Shown: positions 52,935 to 60,983 of the stretch, one piece after another | Position numbering within the stretch: the stretch's first letter is position 1 | Layout: each line of letters opens with the position of its first letter | Assembly: GCF_002871795.1 (NCBI RefSeq) | Contig: NZ_PNHL01000001.1 | Coordinates: 100,683 to 164,682, forward strand | Direction: 5' to 3' | DNA from: Brachybacterium sp. UMB0905 | Lineage (GTDB): Bacteria > Actinomycetota > Actinomycetes > Actinomycetales > Dermabacteraceae | Length of the DNA: 64,000 nucleotides | Made by a program: the position numbers and the translations under genes | Notes under the pieces: model-generated | Database searches by the model: none | What the model saw: the letters and a program-made list of their open reading frames with translations, nothing else | Told to the model about the DNA's origin: nothing

Positions 52935-53951
52935 TCACCTTCCACTTCCGGAGGTCTTCGAGCGCACGAGCATCCACAGCAGGAACGGCGCCCCGAGCGC
53001 TCCGGTGATGACGCCGGCCGGCATCTCGTGCCGGCCGAAGAGGTTCTGGCCCGCGACGTCGGCCGCGAGCACGAGCACGGCGCCGAGCAGCGCCGCGAGG
53101 AGGAAGCTGGGCCGTCCCGCGATCATCCGCGCGAGAGGTCCCGCGAGGAAGGCGACGAAGGCGAGCGGGCCGGCGACCGCGACGGTGAAGGAGCTCAGCA
53201 GCACCCCCACGATCACCAGCGCGATGCGGGTGGCGGGCACGGGCAGGCCGAGGCTGGTGGCGGTCTCGTCCCCCAGCTGCAGGATCCGCAGCCGGCCCAC
53301 CAGCGCGGCGAGAAGCGGCACGAGGACCACCAGCGAGGCGGCGAGCACGGCGGCGCGCGGCCAGGTGGAGCCGGCGACGGAGCCGACCAGCCAGTGCATC
53401 GCATCGCCCGCCCGCTGGGACTCCATTCGGCTGAGCAGGTACTGGATCAGCGCGGTGAAGCCGGCGGCGACCCCGAGGCCCACCAGCACGAAGCGGTCGT
53501 CGACCGCACCGGCGCCGCCGGCCCCCGGACCGCCGGGCCGGTGCGCCCGCGCCACCCACAGCACCAGCAGCGCGGTACCGAGGCCGCCCAGCAGAGTCCA
53601 CCAGAACAGGGCCATGCCCTGGGCATCCAGCACGGCCATCGCCAGCACTGCGGCAGCGGAGGAGCCGAGGGTCACGCCGATCACGTCGGGGCTGGCCAGG
53701 GGGTTGCGCAGCAGGGTCTGGAAGACGGTGCCGGACAGGCCCAGCGCCGCCCCGGCGAGCGCGCCGACGACGGCGGCGGGCAGACGGTCGTCCATCACGA
53801 TGAAGGAGACGCCGGGGATCTGCTCGCCGAGCACGGCCCGCACGGCGAGGTCTGCGTAGACGAAGGGGGTGCCCAGCAGCACCCGGGCGGTGAGGAGGCC
53901 CGCCACGGCCAGGACCAGCAGCAGCGGGAGGAGGAGGCGGCGCGAGGTCAC
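52935..53951 (-). CDS. FecCD-type siderophore permease, second subunit
   Basis: A 338-residue membrane protein of the BtuC/FecD family with about nine hydrophobic segments. LSGTVFQTLLRNPLASPDVIGV and GDETATSLGLPVPATR (ATPase contact) are family landmarks, and the C-terminus ends GAPFLLWMLVRSK. The GTG start overlaps the first permease's stop (GTGA). Acts with the neighbouring permease and the fused ATPase. Confidence 0.9.
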   Translation of the reverse strand: MTSRRLLLPLLLVLAVAGLLTARVLLGTPFVYADLAVRAVLGEQIPGVSFIVMDDRLPAAVVGALAGAALGLSGTVFQTLLRNPLASPDVIGVTLGSSAAAVLAMAVLDAQGMALFWWTLLGGLGTALLVLWVARAHRPGGPGAGGAGAVDDRFVLVGLGVAAGFTALIQYLLSRMESQRAGDAMHWLVGSVAGSTWPRAAVLAASLVVLVPLLAALVGRLRILQLGDETATSLGLPVPATRIALVIVGVLLSSFTVAVAGPLAFVAFLAGPLARMIAGRPSFLLAALLGAVLVLAADVAGQNLFGRHEMPAGVITGALGAPFLLWMLVRSKTSGSGR

Positions 53952-54946
53952 AGGGCCACCCGCTTCCGGGTCCGGATCAGCACGAGGAAGACGGGCACGC
54001 CGAGCAGCGCGGTCATCACGCCCACCTGCACCTCGGCGGGCGGGGCGATGACGCGGCCGACCACGTCGGCCAGCAGCAGCACCACGGGGCCGAGCAGCAG
54101 CGAGAGCGGCAGCAGGCGGCGGTGGTCCGAGCCGACGAGCAGGCGCACCGCGTGCGGGACCACGAGGCCGAGGAAGCCGACCGGTCCGGCGAGGGAGACC
54201 GCCGCCCCGACCAGCAGCACGATGCCGACGCCGAGCACGACCCGGGTGCGGCCCACGTGGACGCCGAGCCCGGCGGCGGCGTCGTCGCCGAGGGCGAGGG
54301 CGTTCAGGGACGGGGCGGCGCCGAGCACGATCAGGGCCCCGATCAGGAGGGCGGGCGCGACGGCCGCGAGGTCCCCGAGGTCGCGGGCGCCGAGGGTGCC
54401 CACCTGCCACAGCCGCATCCTGTCCAGCGCCCCCTGGTCGAGGATCACGAGGGCGTGGACGAGGGAGCCGAGGCCTGCGGTGACGGCGGCGCCGGCGATC
54501 GCGAGGGTGACCGGGGTGGCGCCGGTGCGGCTCGCGGCGGCCAGGGCGTAGACGAGCACGGCCGCGAGGGCCGCGCCCATGAAGCCCGCCGCCATGAACT
54601 GGGTGACGCCCGAGAAGGAGAAGAGGTAGACGCCGGTGGCCACGGCCGCGGCCGCGCCGGAGTTCAGTCCGAGGATCCCGGGATCAGCCAGCGGGTTGCG
54701 GGTCATGCCCTGAAGCCCCGCGCCGGCGAGCGCCAGGGCCACGCCGACGGCGAGCCCGGCGAGGGTGCGCTGCAGGCGGCTGGCGAGGACCACGTGATCG
54801 GCGCTGCCCGGGTCGAAAGCGAGCGCGGCCTCCCAGGCCGCGTCGAGGGGGACGGTGCGGGCGCCCACCAGCAGGGAGAGCACACACGTGACCGCCAGGG
54901 CCACGAGGGCCCCGGCGGTCGCGAGCAGGGTGGGCCGGGCGGTCAC
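53948..54946 (-). CDS. FecCD-type siderophore permease, first subunit
   Basis: A 332-residue permease with nine or so hydrophobic segments. It shows GAGLQGMTRNPLADPGILGLNSG near residue 80 and GDDAAAGLGVHVGRTR as the cytoplasmic ATPase contact, and ends VPVFLVLIRTRKR. GTG start three bases after the binding-protein stop; GTGA overlap with the second permease. Confidence 0.9.
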   Translation of the reverse strand: MTARPTLLATAGALVALAVTCVLSLLVGARTVPLDAAWEAALAFDPGSADHVVLASRLQRTLAGLAVGVALALAGAGLQGMTRNPLADPGILGLNSGAAAAVATGVYLFSFSGVTQFMAAGFMGAALAAVLVYALAAASRTGATPVTLAIAGAAVTAGLGSLVHALVILDQGALDRMRLWQVGTLGARDLGDLAAVAPALLIGALIVLGAAPSLNALALGDDAAAGLGVHVGRTRVVLGVGIVLLVGAAVSLAGPVGFLGLVVPHAVRLLVGSDHRRLLPLSLLLGPVVLLLADVVGRVIAPPAEVQVGVMTALLGVPVFLVLIRTRKRVAL

Positions 54947-54949
54947 CGC

Positions 54950-56005
54950 TCAGGCCTGGGCCGTCTGCGCGGCCTCGATCACAGAGGGGACCACGTTCTC
55001 GAGCGCCCAGGGCAGGCTCAGCACGCTCGCCGCGGAGTTCGAGAGGGTCTGGTGGTCGTCGGGGGTGAGGACGAGGGCGCTGCTGGCGACCGCGGGGATT
55101 TGGGCGAACAGCGGATCGTCCTGGAAGGTCTCGACGGTGTCGCTGGCGGCGGCCCAGGTGTACAGGACGTCGGAGACGAGCTCGTCGCCGCGCTCGGCGG
55201 ACCAGTCGAAGTAGAAGGTGTTCTCGTCGGCGGTGTTCTCGGTGACGACCTCGGCCTGGGTCATGCCGAGCGCGGTGAAGAAGCGCGGGCGGGTGTCGTC
55301 GCCGGAGTAGATCGAGATGGTGTGGTCCGTGGTGGACAGGCTCGCGGCGATGAAGGTCGACCCGGCCACGGCCGGGTTCTCCTCGCCGACGGCGGCGAGG
55401 TCGGCGGTGAGCTGCTCGGCGAGCTCGGCGGCGGCGTCGCTGCGGCCGGTGGCGGTGCCGACGGCGGTCAGCACCTCCTCCCAGGAGGCGGTGTAGTTCG
55501 CGGCGAGCGGGCCGATGGTGGGGGCGATCTTGCTGAGGGTCGCGTACTCCTCCTCGGTGAGGCCGGAGTAGGCGGCGATGATCAGGTCCGGGGTCAGCGC
55601 GGCGATCTCGTCGGTGTTGACGCCGTCGGCCTCGGAGTAGGTGGTCGGGGCGTTCTCGCCGCCCCAGGAGGCGCCGAGCTCCTCGAGCTTCGCGTCAATC
55701 CAGTCGGTGGACTGGTTGTCGTTGCCGCCCCACTCGACCAGCGGCAGGCCGACGGGCACGATGTCCAGCGCGAGGACGGTGTCGGCGTTGACCCAGGAGA
55801 CGGTCGCGATGCGGGTGGGCTCCGCGGCGATCTCGGTGGTGCCGTAGAGATGCTCGACGGTCGCCGGGAAGGCGTCGGCAGCGGCGGAGCTGCCGCCCGC
55901 ATCGGAGGCGCCGGTGCCGGCGACGTCGCCGCCGCTGCAGGCGGCGAGGGCAGGCAGCGCGAGGGCGGTGAGCACGACGGAGCGGCGCGTGAACGAGCTC
56001 GACAT
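54950..56005 (-). CDS. Iron-siderophore substrate-binding lipoprotein
   Basis: A 351-residue binding protein of the FecB/FepB class. A signal sequence with lipobox LAAC (Cys-23) is followed by a Gly/Ser-rich linker and a type III solute-binding fold (TVEHLYGTTEIAAEPTRIATVSW; LTPDLIIAAYSGLTEEEYATLSKIAP). It captures ferric siderophores for the two permeases. ATG 56005 is preceded by AAGGA; a perfect DtxR/IdeR-type box lies 36 bp upstream. Confidence 0.9.
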   Translation of the reverse strand: MSSSFTRRSVVLTALALPALAACSGGDVAGTGASDAGGSSAAADAFPATVEHLYGTTEIAAEPTRIATVSWVNADTVLALDIVPVGLPLVEWGGNDNQSTDWIDAKLEELGASWGGENAPTTYSEADGVNTDEIAALTPDLIIAAYSGLTEEEYATLSKIAPTIGPLAANYTASWEEVLTAVGTATGRSDAAAELAEQLTADLAAVGEENPAVAGSTFIAASLSTTDHTISIYSGDDTRPRFFTALGMTQAEVVTENTADENTFYFDWSAERGDELVSDVLYTWAAASDTVETFQDDPLFAQIPAVASSALVLTPDDHQTLSNSAASVLSLPWALENVVPSVIEAAQTAQA

Positions 56006-56041
56006 GGGGCGATCCTTCTCTCGGTACCCCCGGCCCAGGGG

Positions 56042-56060
56042 TAAGGCGAGCCTAACCTTA
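56042..56060. promoter_or_regulatory. DtxR/IdeR-type iron box
   Basis: On the minus strand this 19-mer reads TAAGGTTAGGCTCGCCTTA, with symmetric TAAGG / CCTTA ends and the AGGTTAGGCT core of IdeR/DtxR operators. It sits 36 bp before the ATG of the siderophore-binding protein. The operon should be repressed when iron is plentiful. Confidence 0.8.
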
Positions 56061-56188
56061 TTACGCAACACTCGTGTTACTCAATTGCCGAGAGGGTCGT
56101 CGCGGCCTCCGACACGGACCCTCCGGACAAGCGTGCCGGTCACAGCCCCCGCACCCCGACGGGAATGCGTCTCAGATCACCCCGAGGA

Positions 56189-56884
56189 TCAGTCGGTCAA
56201 GGCCGCCCCGTCCTCGCTGTCCGCACCCTCCGGATCCTCGGCGTCTCGAGGGTCCTCGAGCCCGTCGACCCCGGCCTGCCGGTACAGCGCGATGAACTCC
56301 CGCGCGGTGTCCGGACCGATCATGAGGCGCAGCACCGGGGAGACCTCGTAGTCATCGCCCTGTTCGTCCAGCAGCCCGGCACGCTGGATCTTCGTGATCG
56401 AGGCGCGCACCTCCTTGGCGAAGCCGGCTTCGTCGGTGGAGGTGGTGCGGCGGTAGGCGGCCAGCGCCTGCTGGATCTCCGCCTCGGAGACGACGGTGCG
56501 CTGGCCGCGGGAGGACTGGGTGAGCAGCATCTGGCGCAACACGAGCAGCAGCACCGAGTCCAGACGGTTCATGCCGGTCAGGCGGCGCAACAGCTTGGGG
56601 GCGTCGGGGTCCTCCTCGCTCTGGCGCACGAAAGCGACCTGGGCGTCGTCGTCCACGACGAGCTCGAGGAACAGATCCGCCAGGCGCGCTTCGATCGCGG
56701 TGCGGTCGCGCAGCAGCTGGGCGTAGCGCCCGCCGTCCCGTCGGCCGTCCAGGAACGGGCCCTGCAGCAGATGCACGAGCACCCGTCGGGACTCATCCAC
56801 GAGGGCTGGCTGCGGGATGGAGGCCTCGGGGTCGGTGGTATCGGCGGTGTCCTCGACGGCCTCGGAGGTGGGGGCAGAGCTCAT
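56189..56884 (-). CDS. jetB: JetB / MksE-type protein (DUF4194) of a Wadjet system
   Basis: A 231-residue protein of the DUF4194/JetB family, the kite-like subunit that bridges the SMC-like ATPase and the kleisin. It is composed of winged-helix-like segments: VLVHLLQGPFLDGRRDGGRYAQLL, LFLELVVDDDAQVAFVRQ, MNRLDSVLLLVLRQML and KEVRASITKIQRAGLLDEQGDDYEVSP. The termini are acidic and low in complexity. It lies alone on the minus strand between the iron-uptake operon and the coiled-coil gene, not next to jetA or jetC as usual. Confidence 0.82.
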   Translation of the reverse strand: MSSAPTSEAVEDTADTTDPEASIPQPALVDESRRVLVHLLQGPFLDGRRDGGRYAQLLRDRTAIEARLADLFLELVVDDDAQVAFVRQSEEDPDAPKLLRRLTGMNRLDSVLLLVLRQMLLTQSSRGQRTVVSEAEIQQALAAYRRTTSTDEAGFAKEVRASITKIQRAGLLDEQGDDYEVSPVLRLMIGPDTAREFIALYRQAGVDGLEDPRDAEDPEGADSEDGAALTD

Positions 56885-57049
56885 CACGGCCTCATACCTT
56901 ACCGGCGGGATCGGTGCGGCCGACGGGGCGCACCGCGCAGCAATGTCGCGTCGAATTCCCCACCACGGGCCGACAGATGATGGAATCATCCCTGTAATGT
57001 GGATCACTCCGCACCGCTGGTGCGGTCTCTCTACCCCGAGGAGATTGCC

Positions 57050-57868
57050 GTGAACCTTTCCCGCAACCCGTGGGTCCTGATCATTGTCGTGGTGATCGTG
57101 GTCCTGCTCGTGATCGCACTGATCGCCGCGGGCGTCGCCGCGTCGAAGAAGAAGAGGGCCAAGCAGCAGGAGGAGGACCGCCGTCGGGCGGCCCAGATCC
57201 GCGAGGAGACCCAGCAGCGGGAGCACCAGATCGCCGAGCGCGACCTGGCCGTGCGGGAGCAGGAGATCGAGGCCGATCGGGCTCGCCTGGACGCCGAGCG
57301 CAAGGCCAAGGAGGCCGAGCAGGAGCAGCTGGCGGCGGAGCGTCAGCGCAACGAGGTCGATCGCGAGCGCGCCTCCGTGGATGAGGAGCGCACCGCGCTG
57401 CAGGATCGTCGCGCCGAGGCGGATCGTCTGGATCCGGACGGCGCCGACCGCGACCAGCGGTACGAGCAGCACGGCCGTCACGAGCAGCTCGATGAGCACC
57501 AGCAGCACGATGGCTACGACCAGCGTGATGGCTACCAGCAGGACGGCCTGGACCATGAGGTCCCCGCTCAGAACCGGGTGGACTCCGATGCACCGCGCGC
57601 CGAGGGCCACGGTCGCCATGCCGCCCGTCCCGCGCAGGACAGCCTGACCGGCCACGAGGAGCACGGCCAACGCGGCTCCGTGACCGCGAACGCCGATGAG
57701 GGCTTCGGCCGCCCCGGCGACCGCCGCGACCACGACGCCTACCAGCAGGACGGCCTCCAGCAGGATGGCTACCAGCAGGACGGCCTCCAGCAGGATGACC
57801 GTCAGCGCGACGGCTACCTGCAGGACGGCGACGGCCACGGCGTCGACGGCAACGAGCCGCGTCGCTGA
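57050..57868 (+). CDS. Membrane-anchored coiled-coil protein with Gln/Asp/Gly repeats
   Basis: A 272-residue protein with no family I recognise. A single N-terminal membrane helix (about 7-29, WVLIIVVVIVVLLVIALIAAG) is followed by a highly charged coiled coil (about 30-125) and a very hydrophilic tail rich in Asp, Gln, His, Gly and Arg. The tail contains YQQDGLQQDG units encoded by a 30-bp tandem repeat (57739-57798). GTG start behind GAGGAG. It lies between jetA and jetB, on the opposite strand. The sequence gives no evidence of enzymatic function. Confidence 0.7.
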   Translation: MNLSRNPWVLIIVVVIVVLLVIALIAAGVAASKKKRAKQQEEDRRRAAQIREETQQREHQIAERDLAVREQEIEADRARLDAERKAKEAEQEQLAAERQRNEVDRERASVDEERTALQDRRAEADRLDPDGADRDQRYEQHGRHEQLDEHQQHDGYDQRDGYQQDGLDHEVPAQNRVDSDAPRAEGHGRHAARPAQDSLTGHEEHGQRGSVTANADEGFGRPGDRRDHDAYQQDGLQQDGYQQDGLQQDDRQRDGYLQDGDGHGVDGNEPRR

Positions 57869-57982
57869 GCTGACTGATCCGCACCACAGGCGGCCCGGGC
57901 ACCCCACGGTGTCCGGGCCGTCTGCTGTCCGCGGGCCGTAGGCCCGATGAGCGATATGGGGCCGGTGCGGGACACTGGGCCG

Positions 57983-58390
57983 ATGAGCACGCCGCGCACC
58001 CGGATGGATGACCTCACCGTCGAACGCGTCCTGCGGGTGGTGGAGGCGATCCCGCCCGGCCGCGTCGCCGCCTACGGGGAGATCGGAGCGATCGTCGGGG
58101 TGGGGCCGCGCCTGGTGGGGCGGATCCTGCGAGAGTGGGGCTCGTCGGTCCCGTGGTGGCGGGTGACGAACCACCAAGGGGATCATCCGCTGCTGGAGCG
58201 AGCGCTGCCGCACTGGCGCGCGGAAGGGATCGTCGTCGCACCAAGCGGGCGCGGATGCCGGATGGCGGAGTTCGGCGCGGACCTCACGGCGCTGCGTGAG
58301 GCTGCGCGACCGCGCCTGGAGCAGCTTACGGAGCCCTCAGCCCCCGAGTCCGCAGGCCCTCACGCGGCCGGCAGGTCCTCGAGAAAGTAA
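57983..58390 (+). CDS. Alkyltransferase-like (ATL) DNA-repair protein
   Basis: A 135-residue protein with the fold of the O6-alkylguanine transferase C-domain. VLRVVEAIPPGRVAAYGEIGAI, GPRLVGRILREWGSSVPWWRV and the DNA-reading helix are present, but the reactive PCHR motif is replaced by PWWRV. That makes it an ATL protein, which recognises O6-alkylguanine and hands it to nucleotide-excision repair rather than repairing it. Its last 31 bp overlap the end of the convergent jetA gene. Confidence 0.85.
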   Translation: MSTPRTRMDDLTVERVLRVVEAIPPGRVAAYGEIGAIVGVGPRLVGRILREWGSSVPWWRVTNHQGDHPLLERALPHWRAEGIVVAPSGRGCRMAEFGADLTALREAARPRLEQLTEPSAPESAGPHAAGRSSRK

Positions 58391-59976
58391 TAGGTGGGCA
58401 CGAGCGCCGCGTAGTCGGTGCCGTCGAGCTCGTGCCAGGTCACCACTTCGGTGGAGCCCTCGCGGCGCTGCGCATGCTGGGTGGCGAGGAACATCAGGCC
58501 GATCACGCTTGCGAGCCCCTGGCTGGCCGGGTGCTCGCGCAGAACCTCGCCGATGCTGGCCTGGCCGCTGCGGCCGCGCACGGCGTTGACGTCCCCGGTG
58601 AGGCCGGCGATGTCGATGTCGTTGGTGCGCACAAGATCCTGCAGCACCTCGACGCTGAGGGTGGTGGCGTCATGCACTTCGGCCTCGGCGGGGGCGCCGG
58701 GGTCGGTGGGGTCCTTCAGACGGTGCTGGGAGACGGAGGACAGCTGCACGCGCGAGAGGTCCAGCTTCAGGGGGAACGGGGCGCGGGTGGGCACCTCGTC
58801 CTTCTGGGCGAGTGCGAGGCCCTGCGCCTCCTGCAGTGCCTCGAGCAGCACCCGGTGCTGGCGGAAGTCCTGGGAGCGGACGAAGCGGGCGAGCGAGCGG
58901 TACAGCTCGGTCTTGACGTCCAGCACCTCCTGCGCCGGTTCGTACAGGTCGCTGAAAACATTGGCGAGGCGCTCGCGCTCCTCGCGGCGCAGGGAGCGGG
59001 CGAAGTCGCGGTCGAGCAGGCGGTCCACGAGCTCCTGGGCGGTGCGGGTCTGCACCGGGTCGTTGAGCATGCGGAAGAACGCGGTGAAGGTGCGGCCGAC
59101 GGTGGACTGGCCCAGCAGGTCATCACCGGCCAGGAGCTGCTCGAGGATGTCGCCGCGCGACCCCTCCGGGGAGAGGATCTGCTCGCGCAGGTGCAGGTCC
59201 ACGGCGCGCAGGTCCTCGCGATACTGCAGGAAGTCGCCGGAGAGCTCGGAGGCGATCTGCAGGATGTCGCGCAGGGTGTCCAGGCTCGCCTCGGTGGAGG
59301 GCAGCAGCAGCTCCCCCTCGGCGAGGTCGCGGATCTCCTGCTCGATGCGTTCGCGGCGGCGCTGCAGATCCGCCAGCCGCACATCCCGGTCGGTCTCGGT
59401 CTCCTGGGCCAGGCGCTCGAACTGCTGGATCACCAGGGCTAGGCGGGACTCGGTGGTCGTGGGGCGGTGCTCCTGCAGCGAGGCGATGAACTGGATCGCA
59501 TCGATCGTCGCGGGGGAGGGCTCGAAGGTGGTCTCGGTGCGCTGCGGGTCATCGCGCCGGGTCAGGTAGCCCTCGCGCACCCAGGCATCGACGTACTCCG
59601 CGGCGGTGCGGCCGGAGCGCCCCGGCTGCTCACGGGGGTCGCCGGGGTGCTCGGCGTCCGCGTGCTCGGTGCCGGGATGCCCTGCGTCCGCATGCACTGC
59701 GTCGGCATGCTCGGCGTCGGTGTCATGCAGAAGCGCCAGGTGGGTGCCCACGCGGGCGACGAGCTCGCTGCGGGGCAGGCGCCGGTCCCCCGCGGGGAAC
59801 ACGGCCTGCAGGATCGCGAGCACGGCCGGGGCCTTGGTTGCCGCGAGCAGACGCCACGTGGAGGCGCGGCGCAGCTGCTCATAGTCCTCCTTGCGCGCGG
59901 CGACGGCGTCGCGGCGGCGCGCAGGCGGGCCGGGGTCCAGGGGCGAGGTCACGGGGAGGGAGTCTACCGGCGGCAT
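58360..59976 (-). CDS. jetA: JetA / MksF-type kleisin (DUF3375) of a Wadjet system
   Basis: A 538-residue DUF3375 protein, the kleisin-like subunit of Wadjet/MksBEF. It begins AVAARKEDYEQLRRASTWRLLAATKAPAVLAIL, the DUF3375 start, has a coiled-coil middle (about 200-280), and a conserved C-terminal section ending in VTWHELDGTDYAALVPTYYFLED. Residues 75-110 hold a run of near-repeats (EHADAEHP, DAGHPG) that looks like a recent expansion. No ribosome site precedes the ATG. It would bind JetB and bridge the JetC heads. Confidence 0.85.
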   Translation of the reverse strand: MPPVDSLPVTSPLDPGPPARRRDAVAARKEDYEQLRRASTWRLLAATKAPAVLAILQAVFPAGDRRLPRSELVARVGTHLALLHDTDAEHADAVHADAGHPGTEHADAEHPGDPREQPGRSGRTAAEYVDAWVREGYLTRRDDPQRTETTFEPSPATIDAIQFIASLQEHRPTTTESRLALVIQQFERLAQETETDRDVRLADLQRRRERIEQEIRDLAEGELLLPSTEASLDTLRDILQIASELSGDFLQYREDLRAVDLHLREQILSPEGSRGDILEQLLAGDDLLGQSTVGRTFTAFFRMLNDPVQTRTAQELVDRLLDRDFARSLRREERERLANVFSDLYEPAQEVLDVKTELYRSLARFVRSQDFRQHRVLLEALQEAQGLALAQKDEVPTRAPFPLKLDLSRVQLSSVSQHRLKDPTDPGAPAEAEVHDATTLSVEVLQDLVRTNDIDIAGLTGDVNAVRGRSGQASIGEVLREHPASQGLASVIGLMFLATQHAQRREGSTEVVTWHELDGTDYAALVPTYYFLEDLPAA

Positions 59977-60020
59977 GAGTTATCCACAGTGGCCCCAGAG
60001 GAGAGGCACAGCTCATTACA

Positions 60021-60042
60021 CTCATAACACGCTCATAACACG
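60021..60042. repeat. Two 11-bp iterons upstream of the AlbA_2 gene
   Basis: CTCATAACACG occurs twice back to back (60021-60031, 60032-60042), with a weaker CTCATTACA copy before it. They lie 58 bp upstream of a decayed AlbA_2 gene and may be its autoregulatory sites. Confidence 0.55.
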
Positions 60043-60100
60043 CATAGGGAAGAAAGATGATATGAGCGTGCCATGAGACGTGGCATGAGAGGCGGGCAGC

Positions 60101-60947
60101 GTGGAAACCCAGGAGTTGGTCGACGACCTCCGTCGTCGCGGAGTCGAGACCACACGTGTGGAGCTCAAGGCTGCCGCAGGCGGGCTGCCCAAGTCGACGG
60201 TTGAGACCCTCAGCGCTTTCGCCAACGCCCGAGGCGGAACTCTCTTGCTTGACATCGACAACGACCTTCGGCCTGTCGACGCAGATGTCGAGGCGCTGCG
60301 CGATGCGCTATCACGGATGGCGTCGACAGATCTCGTGCCACCCTTGCGGGGAGAGATCGACATCGAGGTGATCGACGGGAAGCATCGGATCGTCCGGTTC
60401 GATGTGCCAGAAGTCCCTCTCGAGGACAAGCCCTGCTATGTCTCGACGCGAGGCCGGTACCACGGCTCCTTCATCCGATCAGGAGAGGGGGATCATCGCC
60501 TCACGCGACGGTGAGCTGTTCCCGACGCTCGCAGGCCTCCTCACCTTTGGCCAGTACCCGCAGCAGTTCTTCCCGCAGCTCTTCGTCTCCGTTGTCGTCT
60601 ATCCGGGGACAGCGGCCGGAGAGCTCGGCCCTTCCGGCGAGCGCTTCCTCGACAACAGGTCGATCGACGGGCCGCTTCCCCTCATGGCTGCTGAGGCGAT
60701 CTCGGCACTGACCCGCAGCATGACCCGGGCCTCTGTCATGCAGGGTTCTCTCCGGGAAGACCGACTCGAGTACCCCATCGAGGTGGTCCGCGAACTGGTC
60801 GTCAACGCCCTTATGCACCGCGACTACTCACCGATGTCTCGCGGAACTCAGGTGCAGGTCGAGCTCTTCGCGGACCGCTTGGTGGTCCGTAGCCCCGGCG
60901 GGCTCTACGGGCCCGTCGACCCCGACGACTTCGGCGCCCCCGCCTGA
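60101..60947 (+). pseudogene. Decayed AlbA_2/Schlafen-type ATP-binding regulator
   Basis: Two pieces of one protein family lie in different frames. The first (60101-60514, GTG start) has the AlbA_2 region: VELKAAAGGLPKSTVETLSAFANARGG, then IRSGEGDHRLTR. The second (from about 60490, to 60947) continues GELFPTLAGLLTFGQYPQQFF, EVVRELVVNALMHRDYS and the ATPase-like VELFADRLVVRSPGGLYGPVD. The normal stretch between GDHRLT and the PTLAG motif is missing, with a frame change at the join, and the C-terminus is cut after DPDDFG. Such genes often lie in defence islands. Certainly non-functional as a whole. Confidence 0.8.
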
Positions 60948-60975
60948 CTTAGGACATCGATTCGGGTTTCGCCGT

Positions 60976-60983
60976 CGTATGGG
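60976..60983. repeat. Left target-site duplication of the ISL3 element
   Basis: CGTATGGG directly before the left inverted repeat. The same eight bases follow the right end at 62417-62424. Confidence 0.85.

Noticed and set aside
59980..59988. A consensus DnaA box (TTATCCACA) just upstream of jetA
   Set aside because: It is a single box with no cluster, no AT-rich unwinding region and no dnaA/dnaN nearby, so it is not an origin.
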